A stretch of 64,000 bases of DNA from a bacterium. GTDB lineage: Bacteria > Pseudomonadota > Alphaproteobacteria > Acetobacterales > Acetobacteraceae. A program made the translations under genes and the position numbers. The DNA lies in the NCBI GenBank assembly GCA_026224825.1, contig JAMFRO010000074.1, forward strand, positions 1 to 64,000, given 5' to 3'. Below the pieces are notes generated by a model, which saw nothing but the letters and a program-made list of their open reading frames with translations, was not told the DNA's origin and made no database searches. Shown one piece after another: positions 35,852-46,101 of this stretch (within the stretch, counting starts at the first letter, position 1; each line of letters opens with the position of its first letter).

Positions 35852-37227
35852 TCCGCGTTGCCCAGGCTGACCACCGCCTTAAGGCCAGGATGATTGTCCC
35901 GCAGCGCGATACTGCCGTCATGCAATGCCGCAATGGCCGTGGCAAGCGACAGGCCGAGACCGTGCCCGGGCAGGTGGCGTGATGCATCCAGCCGTACGAA
36001 GCGCTGGAACACGCGGGCTTGTTCACTGTCCGGTATGCCTGCGCCGTTATCAGATATTTCGATGTCGATATGCCCGCCCGTTTGCGCTGCGGTAATATGG
36101 GCGATGCTCGCCCCATCGGCATGCAGCATCACATTGTCGAGCAGATTGGCGAGCATCTGCAACAGCAACTCCTTGTCGCCGCGAAGCAAAAGCCTGGGCT
36201 GTATCTGGGCCGTGAGGGCAATGCCGGCGGTGCTGAAAGCGGGTTCATAGGTTTCTGCCAGCTCTTCCAGCAATGATGAGAGCGGGAGTGCGGCAAATTT
36301 CCGGCGCCGCGCGCCCGCTTCAACTTCAGCGATGCGCAGCATGGCGGTGAAAATATCCAGTGCCTGGTCTATCTGTGCCAGCGCCTCGTCGAACATGGCG
36401 GCGAGTTCCGCGCCGGCAAAGCGCCGGCGTGAAAGTTCAAGGTGTTCGCGCAAGCGGGCCAGAGGCGAGCGCAGATCATGCGAGATGTCATTCGTCACCT
36501 GGCGCAGGTTTTCCATCAACTCCTGCAGGCGCTGCAGCATCGCGTTCAGCCCGGTTGCGAGCCGGTCGAACTCATCGCCCGCCCGCCCCACGGTCAGCCG
36601 GCGGGAGAGATCGCCATTCATGATCTCTTCTATGGCGGTGGCGTAGCCATCGACACGGCGCGATGCCGCGTGTGCGGCAAAATAGCCATTGAGCAGGCCG
36701 AGGGCCAGTATCGTGCCGAAGACGGCGGTGAAGGAGCGCGCGACGAGCGCATTCAATGTCAGCAGCGGGCTGGCGTTAGCGGCAATCAGCAAAGTTTCGC
36801 CATTGGCAAACCGGTGTGCAACGCCGCGTACCGCCAGCACACGCGGCGGCAGGGTCAGCCCATCCGCGCGCTCAAAACTTTGCATGCCGTGCCAATTGGC
36901 GAGCAAAGCAGGGGCGACATTGAAATTCCCGGCGCGCAATGTCCCGCCCGGGCCGATATCGGCAAAAAACAACCCGCCGCCTTCGTCGATTGTCTCGCGC
37001 ACATTTGGCGCAACACCCTGATTATCCTCCTGGATGTCGGAGAGAATATCGCTCAATGCCGCGTTCACGGCGGTATCGTTCTGCTCGCGCCAGATGGCAT
37101 CGGCATCGTGGTGAATGATGAGGAAGACCAGGATGGCACCGCCCAGCGAAAGTGCGAGGCTGCGCAAGGCGAGCCGGAACCCTGAGGATTTCAGCAGGGC
37201 ACGGGAGGGGCGCTCACGCCACATCAA
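35833..37227 (-). CDS. Sensor histidine kinase
   Basis: A 464-residue HAMP histidine kinase. Two TM helices (about 18-38 and 165-185) flank a periplasmic sensor; then HAMP (ASRRVDGYATAIEEIMNGDL), the H box NDISHDLRSPLARLREH, N box LLQMLANLLDNVMLHA and ATP-lid motifs DNGAGIP and GHGLGLSL. It phosphorylates the response regulator encoded just upstream, and the 3' end of the regulator gene overlaps its start (37214-37227). Because the pair is divergent from an RND efflux triad it likely controls that triad. Confidence 0.9.
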   Translation of the reverse strand: MMWRERPSRALLKSSGFRLALRSLALSLGGAILVFLIIHHDADAIWREQNDTAVNAALSDILSDIQEDNQGVAPNVRETIDEGGGLFFADIGPGGTLRAGNFNVAPALLANWHGMQSFERADGLTLPPRVLAVRGVAHRFANGETLLIAANASPLLTLNALVARSFTAVFGTILALGLLNGYFAAHAASRRVDGYATAIEEIMNGDLSRRLTVGRAGDEFDRLATGLNAMLQRLQELMENLRQVTNDISHDLRSPLARLREHLELSRRRFAGAELAAMFDEALAQIDQALDIFTAMLRIAEVEAGARRRKFAALPLSSLLEELAETYEPAFSTAGIALTAQIQPRLLLRGDKELLLQMLANLLDNVMLHADGASIAHITAAQTGGHIDIEISDNGAGIPDSEQARVFQRFVRLDASRHLPGHGLGLSLATAIAALHDGSIALRDNHPGLKAVVSLGNADQGTGA

Positions 37228-37888
37228 TTTTGTACCCGGCGCCGCGATAGGTATGGATCAACGGCGGCACAAAGCCCTGGTCGATTTTCGCGCGCAGCCG
37301 GCTGATATGCGCCTCCACAATGACTGTTTTTGGTACGAAATGGAATCCCCACACATCTTCGAGCAGCATGGTACGGGTGACGACCTCGCCCTCGTGCAGC
37401 AGCAGATATTCGAGCAGCTCGAATTCCTTCGGCTTCAGCTCGATCTTGCGTCCTGCCCGGTGCACCGTGCGGCGCAGCCGGTCGAGCTCCAGATCGGCGA
37501 TTTTCAACTTGGTAGGTTTCGGCGGGGCGCTGCTGCGGCGCATAAGCGCGACCAGACGCGCGGAGAGCTCTTCAAAGGCGAAAGGTTTTACCAGATAATC
37601 ATCGCCGCCGGCGCGCAACCCCTCCAGCCGGTCATCCAGCCCGCCGAGGGAGGTGAGGAACAAGGCGGGGGTGTGGATGCTGGCGCCGCGCAGGGTGCGC
37701 AGCAGGGTCAGCCCATCCAGCAGCGGCAGCATGCGGTCGATGATCAACACATCGAACCCGCCGGCGGCGGCCCCGAGCAGTCCCTCACGCCCATCGGGGG
37801 CAATGGTGACATGATGGCCCTCTGGTTCAAGCCCAGCACGGATATGGGCTGCGGCCCTGGGGTCGTCCTCGATTAGCAAAATACGCAT
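37214..37888 (-). CDS. OmpR-family response regulator
   Basis: A 224-residue regulator: receiver domain with D8-D9, phospho-acceptor D51 in VLIIDRMLPLLDG and K in VKPFAF; winged-helix DNA-binding domain with FELLEYLLLHEGEVVTRTML and the recognition region VEAHISRLRAKI. CusR/CopR-like in general layout. The start is 100 bp from the divergent efflux operon, an ideal position for autoregulation and control of that operon. Confidence 0.92.
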   Translation of the reverse strand: MRILLIEDDPRAAAHIRAGLEPEGHHVTIAPDGREGLLGAAAGGFDVLIIDRMLPLLDGLTLLRTLRGASIHTPALFLTSLGGLDDRLEGLRAGGDDYLVKPFAFEELSARLVALMRRSSAPPKPTKLKIADLELDRLRRTVHRAGRKIELKPKEFELLEYLLLHEGEVVTRTMLLEDVWGFHFVPKTVIVEAHISRLRAKIDQGFVPPLIHTYRGAGYKIDVA

Positions 37889-37987
37889 AGGGTGTGGTTA
37901 GCTCATGTTGGCTTGCTGTAGAAAACATTAAATTTCGACAAAGCTGCGGCAGCGTTGCGGTCAATGAGGAGCGCGCAATAGCGTGCC

Positions 37988-39337
37988 ATGAATTGTTCGC
38001 CGTTACGTAACGCGCCCTGGCTGGCCTGCTGGGTGCTGGCTGCCTGCACCACCTACCATGCCGCTCCCTTGGCCACGGTGCCGCCCTTGCATAGCCAGCT
38101 CAGCACCTTACGCCATATTAGGCCCGATGGCAGCGCCATTTGCGTGGACGCACCGCTGTCCCTACCCGATGTGGCGGCGCTGGCGGTGCTCAACGATCCC
38201 GATCTGGCGGCGGCCCGGGCACAGCATGGTATCGCTGCGGCGGAATTACTGGGCGCCGGGTTGCCGCCGGACCCATCCATCACCGGCGGGGTGGCGGCAC
38301 TTCTGGGCGGACCTGGGGCCATGCCCGCCATCTCGGCCGGGCTGACGCAGGATGTTTCCGCGCTGATTACCTACAAGGCCGAACGCCGGGCAGCCTCGGC
38401 CGGGCAGGCGCAGGTGGATGCCGGGATTTTGTGGCAGGAATGGCAGGTGGCAGCCCAGGCTGAGCAGCTCGTTGTGGCGCTGTCCGCCGACGCACAGACC
38501 ATTGCCAGCCTGCAGCGGGATATCGCTGTCCTCGGTCCCATCGGTGCGGCGACGCAGGTTCAGATTGCGCAATCCAACCAGACGGTGAACGAAGGCGCCG
38601 CCAGCCTGGTAGCACTTGCCGTGGTACGGGACGCGCTGAACACGGCCGCACAGGCCGCCGCGCGTGACCGCGACCAGCTCGACGCCCTGCTGGGGCTTGA
38701 GTCCGGCATCGACGTAGCTCTGGCACCAGTTGAGGTGGCTCCCCCAGCCCCCGGCATGCTGGCCCCGGCCGTCGCCACGATGGCGCAGCGCCGGCCAGAT
38801 CTGATCGCCCTGCGCTACGGCTACGGTCAAGCGGACCAAAAACTGCGAGCCGCCATCCTCACTCAGTTTCTGCCGCTCAGCCTAGGTGCTGCCGGGGGGC
38901 GCGATACATCCGGCGTATATTCTGCCGGGCCGCAGGTGACGCTGGCTTTGCCCTTGTTGAACCGCAACCGCGGCGCCGTGGCTGCGGCAGGTGCCACGCG
39001 CGCTGCGTTGGCCGCACAATACCAGGCGAGCCTGGCCAGTGCCACGGGCGGCGCGCAGGCGCTTTATGCCAGTATTTTACTCCTGCAATCGCAAACGGCA
39101 GCAGCACAGGCGGAGGCGGGGCAGGCCGAAACCATGGCCAATGCCGCGCGGCAGAGTTTTGATGCGGGCCAGATTACGGCACCGGCGTTTGCCACGCTGC
39201 AAAGCATCGCCGGTGAGCGGCAGCGTGCCGCCATCACCTTGCGTGCCCAGTTGCAGAGCGCGGAAATCTCGCTTGCCACCATGCTCGGACTCGGCCTGCC
39301 GCCGTTTTCGCCAGATACCGGAAATACAAAACCATGA
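37988..39337 (+). CDS. TolC-family outer-membrane efflux lipoprotein
   Basis: A 449-residue OMF. A lipoprotein signal ends at L-A-A-C (CWVLAACTTYH), then paired long helical regions typical of the two-fold TolC/OprM repeat (ALAVLNDPDLAAARAQHGIA; DLIALRYGYGQADQKLRAAI). It provides the outer-membrane channel for the adaptor and pump encoded next. Its TGA overlaps the adaptor ATG (39334-39337), coupling the genes. Confidence 0.88.
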   Translation: MNCSPLRNAPWLACWVLAACTTYHAAPLATVPPLHSQLSTLRHIRPDGSAICVDAPLSLPDVAALAVLNDPDLAAARAQHGIAAAELLGAGLPPDPSITGGVAALLGGPGAMPAISAGLTQDVSALITYKAERRAASAGQAQVDAGILWQEWQVAAQAEQLVVALSADAQTIASLQRDIAVLGPIGAATQVQIAQSNQTVNEGAASLVALAVVRDALNTAAQAAARDRDQLDALLGLESGIDVALAPVEVAPPAPGMLAPAVATMAQRRPDLIALRYGYGQADQKLRAAILTQFLPLSLGAAGGRDTSGVYSAGPQVTLALPLLNRNRGAVAAAGATRAALAAQYQASLASATGGAQALYASILLLQSQTAAAQAEAGQAETMANAARQSFDAGQITAPAFATLQSIAGERQRAAITLRAQLQSAEISLATMLGLGLPPFSPDTGNTKP

Positions 39338-40398
39338 AGAAAATCGTTGCCGCCGGGGTCGTGTTACTGGCCGGACTGGCCCTATTTGCATACCTGCGCG
39401 GCAACATGGCGCCTGCCGTGGTGGCGGCCGCCCCGCGCGCCGTGGTCAGCGTGATACAGCTCACGCGGCAGCGTGTGCCGGTACAAATTCCAGCGTTTGG
39501 AAGCATCGTAGCCGGCGCGGCGGAGCAGAACATCACTCTGGACGCGGCGGGTGTGGTGACGGATGTACTCGTCCGCCCGGGGCAAAGTGTTGCGGCAGGG
39601 CAGGAGCTGGCCCGCATCGCGCCGGATGCGTCGTCCATTGCCGAGCTGAGTGTGGCCCGTGATGCGCTGGCAGCAGCGCAGGCGGCGCGCGCCCATACTG
39701 CTGCTTTGCTCCCCAGCCATCTTGCCACCGCCGCCGATCTGGCGGCGGCCACGCAGGCCGAAAACGATGCGGCGGCCAGACTGCAAGCGTTGACGGCACA
39801 GGGCACAGGCACCGCCCGCGTGTTGCGCGCGCCATTTGCCGGCACGGTGACGAGCACTGCCGCCAGCCCCGGCGGTCTCAGCCCAGCCGGTAGCATTCTG
39901 TTCAAAGTTGCCGCACCCGCCGGGCTGGTGGCGGTGGCCGGGGTGACGGAGCAGCAGGCGGATCGCATCATGCCCGGCGATGCCGCGACAATCACGGCGC
40001 TGAACAGCGATATTCGCACCAATGCCATTGTGCTGCAGCGTGCCGCCATGCTCGACCCCCAGACCGGGCTGGTGGACATCACCCTCGCCCCCCAAAACCC
40101 CCTGCCTCTGGGCGAGCCGCTGGCACTCACCATCGTTGCCGGCAACCTCACCGGCTATGAAGTGCCGCGCAACGCGGTGCTGAACGATGAGCAAGGCGAT
40201 TATGTCTTCCAGCTCGACGCGCGCGGAATCGCCCACCGCAAAGCCGCGCACATACTGCAGGCGGAAGGTACCGTGACCGTGCTGGCACCCGATCTCGATC
40301 CCGCGCTACCGCTCGTCACTACCGGCGCTTATCAACTGGAAGACGGCATGGCAGCCGATACTCAAGGAAACAGCCAAACTCAAGGAAACAGCCTTTGA
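39334..40398 (+). CDS. RND efflux periplasmic adaptor (MFP)
   Basis: A 354-residue membrane-fusion protein. The N-terminal anchor is LAGLALFAYL; a barrel-sandwich domain opens with VPVQIPAFGSIVAG and the lipoyl-like VLVRPGQSVAAGQELARI; the alpha-hairpin spans ~100-150; then a beta-barrel and membrane-proximal domain. It joins the RND pump to the TolC-like channel. Short (~350 aa) and single-gene, as in simple HAE triads. Confidence 0.9.
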   Translation: MKKIVAAGVVLLAGLALFAYLRGNMAPAVVAAAPRAVVSVIQLTRQRVPVQIPAFGSIVAGAAEQNITLDAAGVVTDVLVRPGQSVAAGQELARIAPDASSIAELSVARDALAAAQAARAHTAALLPSHLATAADLAAATQAENDAAARLQALTAQGTGTARVLRAPFAGTVTSTAASPGGLSPAGSILFKVAAPAGLVAVAGVTEQQADRIMPGDAATITALNSDIRTNAIVLQRAAMLDPQTGLVDITLAPQNPLPLGEPLALTIVAGNLTGYEVPRNAVLNDEQGDYVFQLDARGIAHRKAAHILQAEGTVTVLAPDLDPALPLVTTGAYQLEDGMAADTQGNSQTQGNSL

Positions 40399-43300
40399 GT
40401 TTTTGCGCCTGGGCGGACCGCCACCGCCGTTCCATCCTCACCCTCGCCGCGGCTCTTGCGCTGGCCGGCATCGCAGCCGCTGTCTCATTGCCCATCGGCC
40501 TGTACCCGGAAACTTCGTTTCCACGTGTGCGCATCAACATCGATGCCGGCAGCCAACCGGCGGCGCAGATGGTGCTGCAAACCACCCAGCCCGTTGAGGC
40601 GGCACTACGAGCCGTGCCGGGTGTTCTGGACGTACGCTCCACCACGTCGCGCGGCTCTGCCCAGTTCACGGTGGATTTTATTTGGGGCACGGATATGACC
40701 ACCGCTACGCTGGCGGTGAACGCGGCCATGGCCCAGAGTTTTGCGGCCCTGCCGCACGGCACCGCCTACACCGTGCTGCGCATGACGCCCAATGTTTTCC
40801 CCTTCATGGCCTATGCAATCACCAGCCCAAGCGTAAGCCAGGTGAAGTTGCAGGAGATGGCGACATACCAGATGGTGCCGCTGCTCTCCGCCATACCCGG
40901 GATTGCGCGTGTACAAGTGCAGGGCGGCGATACGAGCGAGGTGGAGGTGGATGCCGACCCGAGGCGTCTGGCCGCCTATCACCTCACCCTGGACGATCTG
41001 GCGAATGCGCTGAGCGCTGCCAACACGCTGCAGGCGGCGGGGCAGATGGAAGACCGTGAGCGGCTTTATTTGCTGATGGCGGATAACGCGCTGCACGGGC
41101 TGGATGACGTGAAACAGACCGTGCTGCGCGCCGGCCCCAGTGGCGTGATTGGCGTGGTTGGCGTGGTGCGGTTGCAGGATGTCGCCACAGTGCAGCTCGG
41201 CGTGGTTCCGCAGTTTTTAGCCGTTGATGCCGATGGCAAGCGCGCCGTTACTTTGCTGCTGTACCAGCAACCGGGCACGGATATGGTGGCCATCGCCCGC
41301 CAGGTTACGGCAGCCCTCGCTGGTTTCGCACCGCAGATTCCGCCCGGTGTGATTTTGAGCAAATGGTACGACCAGAGTGCGCTGGTGCTGGCGGCCGCAA
41401 GCTCGGTGCGCGATGCCATTCTCATCGGCATCGTGCTGGCCGCCATCGTGCTGCTGGTCTTCCTGCGCAGTTGGCGCATCACTTTGCTTGCCATCACCAT
41501 CGTGCCGGCGGCACTCGCTTTGGCCGTACTGGTACTCTCGCTCCTGGGGATGAGTTTTAACATCATGACGCTTGGCGGCCTCGCCGCCTCGGTCGGGCTG
41601 GTCATCGACGATGTCATCGTGATGATTGAGCACATCGCACGGCGGAGTGATGCGCCGCAGCGGGGCCGGCTCTGGGTTCTGCAGGCCGGCACGGAGTTTT
41701 TCCGTCCGCTCACGGGATCCTCCATCGCCACACTTATCGTATTTGCACCGCTTGGCTTTCTCTCAGGCGTCACCGGTGCATTCTTCAAGGCGCTGTCGCT
41801 CACCATGGCGGCGACGCTGATCGCCTCCTGGGCACTCACGGCCTTGGCCGTGCCGCTGCTGGCGGGTTCCCTCATCGATTTCGAACGCTGGCATGACCCA
41901 GGAAAGAGGCGAGACGACGCGCTCTCGCGCCTGCATGCGGCAGGGTTGGCGGCCGTATTCCGCCGCCCCTTCCTGCTGGGTATTGCCGCTTCCGTCCTTA
42001 TTGTCGTCGGTCTGTTTTCCTTCACGCGTGTGCAGACCGGCTTCATGCCCAATCTCGATGAAGGAGGTTTCGTACTCGATTATCTTACCGCCCCAGGCAC
42101 ATCGCTGAGCGAGACAGAGCGCGAGATGAGCGAAGTCGCAATAATTTTGCGCAACGACCCCGCCGTCGCCGGTTTCTCGCTGCGCGCCGGTGCCGGCATG
42201 GGCGGCGATATCGCGGAATCCAACAAAGGTGATTTCGTCATTCTCCTGAAACCGCTGGCCAGCCGTTCAGGCATCGATGTGGTGATGGGCCGCATCAGCG
42301 ACGCCATCACTGCCCATGTGCCCGGCGTGACAATCGACCCACACCAGTTGATGGGCGATGAAATCGGCGATCTCACCGGCGTGCCGCAGCCGATCGAGGT
42401 AAAGCTTGCCGCCGCCGATCCTGCCGCCCTCGGCCCTGCGGCGCTGCGTGTGGCCGATGCCATAGGCAAAATCCAGGGGGTGGATTCCGTCGATGACGGC
42501 ATCATTCCGGCTGGCGATGCCATCGACATCACGGTCGACCCCGTTCGGGCGGCTGCACTGGGGCTGAATGCGACACGTGTTGCCGCCATGGTACAGACAG
42601 AGATGGCCGGCACTGTCGCCACGGCATTTGCGGGAACGCAACAGCTCGTTGGCGTGCGCGTACGCCTTACCGGGGCAGCCCAGCTTAACAGCGATGATCT
42701 GGCGCAACTGCCCATCGCCATACCTTCCGGCGGGCTGGTGCCTTTGGGCAGCATCGCGCATTTCACCACCATCTCCGGCCAGCCGGAAATCACGCGCGAA
42801 AATCTGCAGCAGATCGTCGATGTCACGGCGCGCCTGACCGGCAGAGGGCTTGGCGCCGGCATAGCGGATGTGAAGACAGCACTTGGCCGACCCGGCGTGC
42901 TGGGTCCCGGCGTCACCTATACGCTGGGCGGGTTGTACCAGCAGCAACAGATCGCCTTTTCCGGACTTTTGCGCGTTTTCATTGGGGCCCTGCTGGCGGA
43001 GTTTATTTTGCTCCTGGCACTATATGAGCGTTTCACCTGGGTGCTGGTGATCATGGGTACGTCGTTGCTTTCCACCAGCGCGGTATTCACCGGGCTGTAT
43101 CTTACCGGGCTCGAACTCAACATCACGGCAATCATGGGCATGGTGATGATCACCGGCATCGCCACCGAGATGGCGATTTTCTATGTGTCGGAATTCCAGC
43201 ATCTCGCGGAACATATGCCTTTGGCGGAGGCGCTGCGCACCGCCAGCACCAACCGGCTGCGCCCCATTGCCATGACCACACTGACCGCTATTCTCACTTT

Positions 43301-43463
43301 GTTGCCGCTGGCGCTCGATATCGGCCAAGGGGCGGGCATGCAGCAGCCTCTGGCGGTAGCCATCATCGCTGGGCTGCTGGTACAGTTCCCCCTGGTATTG
43401 CTGGCGCTACCGGTGCTTCTGATGTTGGTCACGAGGCACGAGAGACGGCAGATCCCGCTCTGA
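40395..43463 (+). CDS. RND efflux pump inner-membrane transporter
   Basis: A 1022-residue, 12-TM RND transporter. The start is a TTG overlapping the adaptor stop (TTGA at 40395-40398), and its product begins MSFCAWADRHRRSIL. Conserved features are the first TM and LPIGLYPETSFPRVRI, the proton-relay aspartates in TM4 (GLVIDDVIVMIEHI) and the duplicated N- and C-half porter domains. The TM4 DD and lack of HME-type markers favour drug or small-molecule (HAE) over heavy-metal export. A two-component system is encoded divergently. Substrate unknown. Confidence 0.92.
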   Translation: MSFCAWADRHRRSILTLAAALALAGIAAAVSLPIGLYPETSFPRVRINIDAGSQPAAQMVLQTTQPVEAALRAVPGVLDVRSTTSRGSAQFTVDFIWGTDMTTATLAVNAAMAQSFAALPHGTAYTVLRMTPNVFPFMAYAITSPSVSQVKLQEMATYQMVPLLSAIPGIARVQVQGGDTSEVEVDADPRRLAAYHLTLDDLANALSAANTLQAAGQMEDRERLYLLMADNALHGLDDVKQTVLRAGPSGVIGVVGVVRLQDVATVQLGVVPQFLAVDADGKRAVTLLLYQQPGTDMVAIARQVTAALAGFAPQIPPGVILSKWYDQSALVLAAASSVRDAILIGIVLAAIVLLVFLRSWRITLLAITIVPAALALAVLVLSLLGMSFNIMTLGGLAASVGLVIDDVIVMIEHIARRSDAPQRGRLWVLQAGTEFFRPLTGSSIATLIVFAPLGFLSGVTGAFFKALSLTMAATLIASWALTALAVPLLAGSLIDFERWHDPGKRRDDALSRLHAAGLAAVFRRPFLLGIAASVLIVVGLFSFTRVQTGFMPNLDEGGFVLDYLTAPGTSLSETEREMSEVAIILRNDPAVAGFSLRAGAGMGGDIAESNKGDFVILLKPLASRSGIDVVMGRISDAITAHVPGVTIDPHQLMGDEIGDLTGVPQPIEVKLAAADPAALGPAALRVADAIGKIQGVDSVDDGIIPAGDAIDITVDPVRAAALGLNATRVAAMVQTEMAGTVATAFAGTQQLVGVRVRLTGAAQLNSDDLAQLPIAIPSGGLVPLGSIAHFTTISGQPEITRENLQQIVDVTARLTGRGLGAGIADVKTALGRPGVLGPGVTYTLGGLYQQQQIAFSGLLRVFIGALLAEFILLLALYERFTWVLVIMGTSLLSTSAVFTGLYLTGLELNITAIMGMVMITGIATEMAIFYVSEFQHLAEHMPLAEALRTASTNRLRPIAMTTLTAILTLLPLALDIGQGAGMQQPLAVAIIAGLLVQFPLVLLALPVLLMLVTRHERRQIPL

Positions 43464-43590
43464 GCGCTGCCTCGAAGCGGATCATTTGCTCGCGCGGCCT
43501 CGGTGGTCGCTCCCACATCGTGGCAACTGATCATTGCGGGTGCCCCCGGTTGTCTTTCTCAAGCTGGCTGGAGCCCGCCAGCCATAACGT

Positions 43591-44412
43591 CTATCCGGCT
43601 GTAGCCGAGCTACCGCTCCGATATCCGGGTTGCGCCGGCTGCCCGAAAGCAGACAGGATTTGGTCAAACCGCGCCTTCGTGTCCGCAGCATATTCAGGAT
43701 GCGTGATGATATAGGGTTCGTTGGCTTCAACCGCTTTCACAACCGCTCTGCCGAGCCATAGCGGGTCCATCATATTGGCGCGGATGGCGGCGGCTTGCGC
43801 GGCATTCCGTGCAATAGGTCCTTCGGTGGATGATTCCGACATCCGGCTGCGCGTCAGTCCTGGAAACAAGGTCGATACACCCACCCCGAATGGCGCAAGT
43901 TCCTGGCGGACCGCATCGGATAATCCGAGCACAGCAAATTTGCTGGCGGAGTAAACTGCGAACGTACCAAACGGATTAAGGCCGTTCATGGACGATGTGT
44001 TGACGATATGCCCGGCGCGCCGGGAGATCATCCCCGGCGCCATGGCTGCGATGCCATTATAGACGCCCTTCACGTTGATCGACATCACCCGCTCAAATTC
44101 CTCGGGCGTCGTTTCTACCAAGGGTTTGAACCCCGATGCGACGCCTGCATTGTTGCAAAGGATGTCGACCGGGCCCAAGCGGTCCTCCACTTGGGCCCGA
44201 GCAGCCAGCCAGCTATCGGCACTTGTCACGTCGAGGGACAACAAGGCGACATCGACATGGCCCGGCAGCTTGGCAGCTTCTTCTTCGGCATGGGCGAGAT
44301 TGATGTCCGCCAGAACCAGCCGTGCACCGCGTTCGGCAAAAGCGGCTGCCATGCCTCCGCCGATGCCACCACCGCCGCCCGTGATAAAAACCAGTTTGCC
44401 CGCGAATTCCAT
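43591..44412 (-). CDS. SDR-family oxidoreductase
   Basis: A 273-residue classical short-chain dehydrogenase: MEFAGKLVFITGGGGGIGGG with the T-G-x-x-x-G-x-G NAD(P) loop, the NNAG segment (DILCNNAGVASG), catalytic serine and Y-x-x-x-K (SSMNG, then VYSASKFAVLGL). The ATG at 44412 follows GGGAGAAG; an ORF extends 5 codons further. It follows a Rieske oxygenase operon and may oxidise or reduce the product of that oxygenase. Confidence 0.92.
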   Translation of the reverse strand: MEFAGKLVFITGGGGGIGGGMAAAFAERGARLVLADINLAHAEEEAAKLPGHVDVALLSLDVTSADSWLAARAQVEDRLGPVDILCNNAGVASGFKPLVETTPEEFERVMSINVKGVYNGIAAMAPGMISRRAGHIVNTSSMNGLNPFGTFAVYSASKFAVLGLSDAVRQELAPFGVGVSTLFPGLTRSRMSESSTEGPIARNAAQAAAIRANMMDPLWLGRAVVKAVEANEPYIITHPEYAADTKARFDQILSAFGQPAQPGYRSGSSATAG

Positions 44413-44484
44413 TGTAGCTTCTCCCAATTTCCTATGCCTGCCCGGCCCTTGCCGAGGTAAAACGTCACCCTGATATCCGCGCCA

Positions 44485-44823
44485 TCAGCAATCCGCAGTC
44501 GCCCGCACGATCCGCATGGATACCCGCAGCCGGGCGTGCTTGTGCTCATCGGGGCCCTGCAACTCTACCGCCAGCGAGACATGAGCGAAGGTCAGGAGAA
44601 GCCGCATAAGCCGTTGTTCCACCTCGTCCTGCTCTGCCAGTGGCTTTTCATCCAGGCGCGCGAGGCCCAATTTCAGCAGCGGCGCGCAGGCCGTGTAAAA
44701 GGCATCGCGTTCTGCTTCGGGATACGCGGCACGAAAATGCGCCCGTTCCATTGCCGTCTCTCCGGCCCAACGCGCGGCAAAGGGTTCCAGCACTTCAAAT
44801 CCGGCAGGCAGCAGGCGGCTCAT
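44485..44823 (-). CDS. Small protein coupled to Rieske oxygenase gene
   Basis: A 112-residue protein with no recognised domain. Its start overlaps the end of the Rieske gene (ATGA at 44820-44823). A mid-section predicted helical (LMRLLLTFAHVSLAVELQG) lies in an acidic/basic context. Size and position recall the small beta (or alternative small) subunit of ring-hydroxylating dioxygenases, but the sequence lacks the cystatin-like core of usual beta subunits. Function unclear. Confidence 0.55.
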   Translation of the reverse strand: MSRLLPAGFEVLEPFAARWAGETAMERAHFRAAYPEAERDAFYTACAPLLKLGLARLDEKPLAEQDEVEQRLMRLLLTFAHVSLAVELQGPDEHKHARLRVSMRIVRATADC

Positions 44824-46028
44824 ACCAGCGCCTCCGCTGCCAGACCGATTTCCACCTTATAGGCCTCAACCTTTGCATCAATTGAACGGAACAGGTGGCG
44901 GCACAGAACCTCCTGCGTCTGGAAGTGGATGTGCTTTAGCGCCCCGCTACTGAGTCCGCGTTGCCCGGCCTCGATCACGGCGCGATCCTCCGCGTGAATG
45001 TCCCGTGCCGTGGCCATCAGATATTCCCGGGCGAACCGTTCGGTGGCGCTGCCATCATCCCCGATCCAGTACAGTCGGATGACGCCGCGCGATCGTGTCG
45101 CGCTGATCGGCATCACGACATGGGAGAAATGCTGGAGCGGAGATCCCAACAGGAAGAAGTTCGGGAATAGCGCGAAATAGTCCTTTGCATCCTGTGAGAC
45201 GAGGACGCCGTTTGCCGCGGCAGCCTCAGCCGCCTTGCCATAGGCCAGCAAGGCGGGCGCTGGCGGCGGCGGGGCGCCGCGATTGGACCAGATAATCTGC
45301 GTCCGATGCTGCCCATGGAAAGCATAACGCACCGGATAGCCAAAGGGATTTTCCGGCCCGGTTCCGGCGCCAGCGGAGCGCGGATGGATGAAGCGCAGGT
45401 GATAATTCTCCTGAAAATTGTCGTAGGTCAGCTTCCAGTTGGCATCGATCTCATAGACATATTCGTGAAAAGTCGTCGCACGTGCGACTGGCAGCGCCTC
45501 AAGCCGTTCCGCCAGAGCGCCCAGCGATTCGCGCAACGGCTCCGGTTTCTCGGCAAAGCTGATGAAAATCATCCCCGCGCAGACATCCAGCGCGATGGAT
45601 GGCAGGGAACAATCCTTCTTATCGAGATTGAACTGGCCGAAGTCGGGCGCCGAGAGCAGCGCGCCTTCGGCCGAGAACGTCCACATGTGATACGGACAAC
45701 TAAAGGCCGCCTGCCGTCCCGTTTCTGCGCTCACAAGCTGCGTACCGCGATGCGTGCAGACATTGTGGAAGGCTCGAATCACGCCGTCCTTGCCCCGCAC
45801 GATCAGGACGGACGCATTGGCGAACTCGACCTCGCGGCGGATGAAGCTGCCCGGCTCTGGCAGTTCGCAGACATGGGCGATCTGCAGCCATGTCCGCATG
45901 AACACTGCCTTGCGCTCCAGCTCGAAATAGGCCGGATCATAATAGGGCTTTGCGGGAATGGGATCTGTGCCAAGCCAGGCGAGATCCTCTTGCGGTACAG
46001 GCTGAAAAGCGGGGTTGTGCGTGTTCAT
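44820..46028 (-). CDS. Rieske [2Fe-2S] oxygenase alpha subunit
   Basis: A 402-residue ring-hydroxylating-type oxygenase. Rieske cluster ligands C91-T-H93 and C111-P-Y-H114; catalytic mononuclear-iron ligands in NFQENYHLRFIHP (H210, H215). The subunit size matches a broad family that includes phthalate, vanillate-demethylase-like and carnitine/choline-type oxygenases; substrate unknown. The ATG at 46028 has a GGAG site eight bases upstream; a GTG three codons earlier is possible. It is preceded by a TetR gene on the same strand and a palindromic operator, so repression by that TetR is likely. Confidence 0.9.
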   Translation of the reverse strand: MNTHNPAFQPVPQEDLAWLGTDPIPAKPYYDPAYFELERKAVFMRTWLQIAHVCELPEPGSFIRREVEFANASVLIVRGKDGVIRAFHNVCTHRGTQLVSAETGRQAAFSCPYHMWTFSAEGALLSAPDFGQFNLDKKDCSLPSIALDVCAGMIFISFAEKPEPLRESLGALAERLEALPVARATTFHEYVYEIDANWKLTYDNFQENYHLRFIHPRSAGAGTGPENPFGYPVRYAFHGQHRTQIIWSNRGAPPPPAPALLAYGKAAEAAAANGVLVSQDAKDYFALFPNFFLLGSPLQHFSHVVMPISATRSRGVIRLYWIGDDGSATERFAREYLMATARDIHAEDRAVIEAGQRGLSSGALKHIHFQTQEVLCRHLFRSIDAKVEAYKVEIGLAAEALV

Positions 46029-46101
46029 GGGGCTCACTCCGTGCGGTCAGACCCATGGCTGGCCAATCCGCTAAGGCCCCTTAAGCACAAAGCAATTATT
46101 C

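Noticed and set aside
43566..43583. GGCTGG/CCAGCC hairpin as terminator
   Set aside because: Only 6 bp, no T run on either side; too weak to call.
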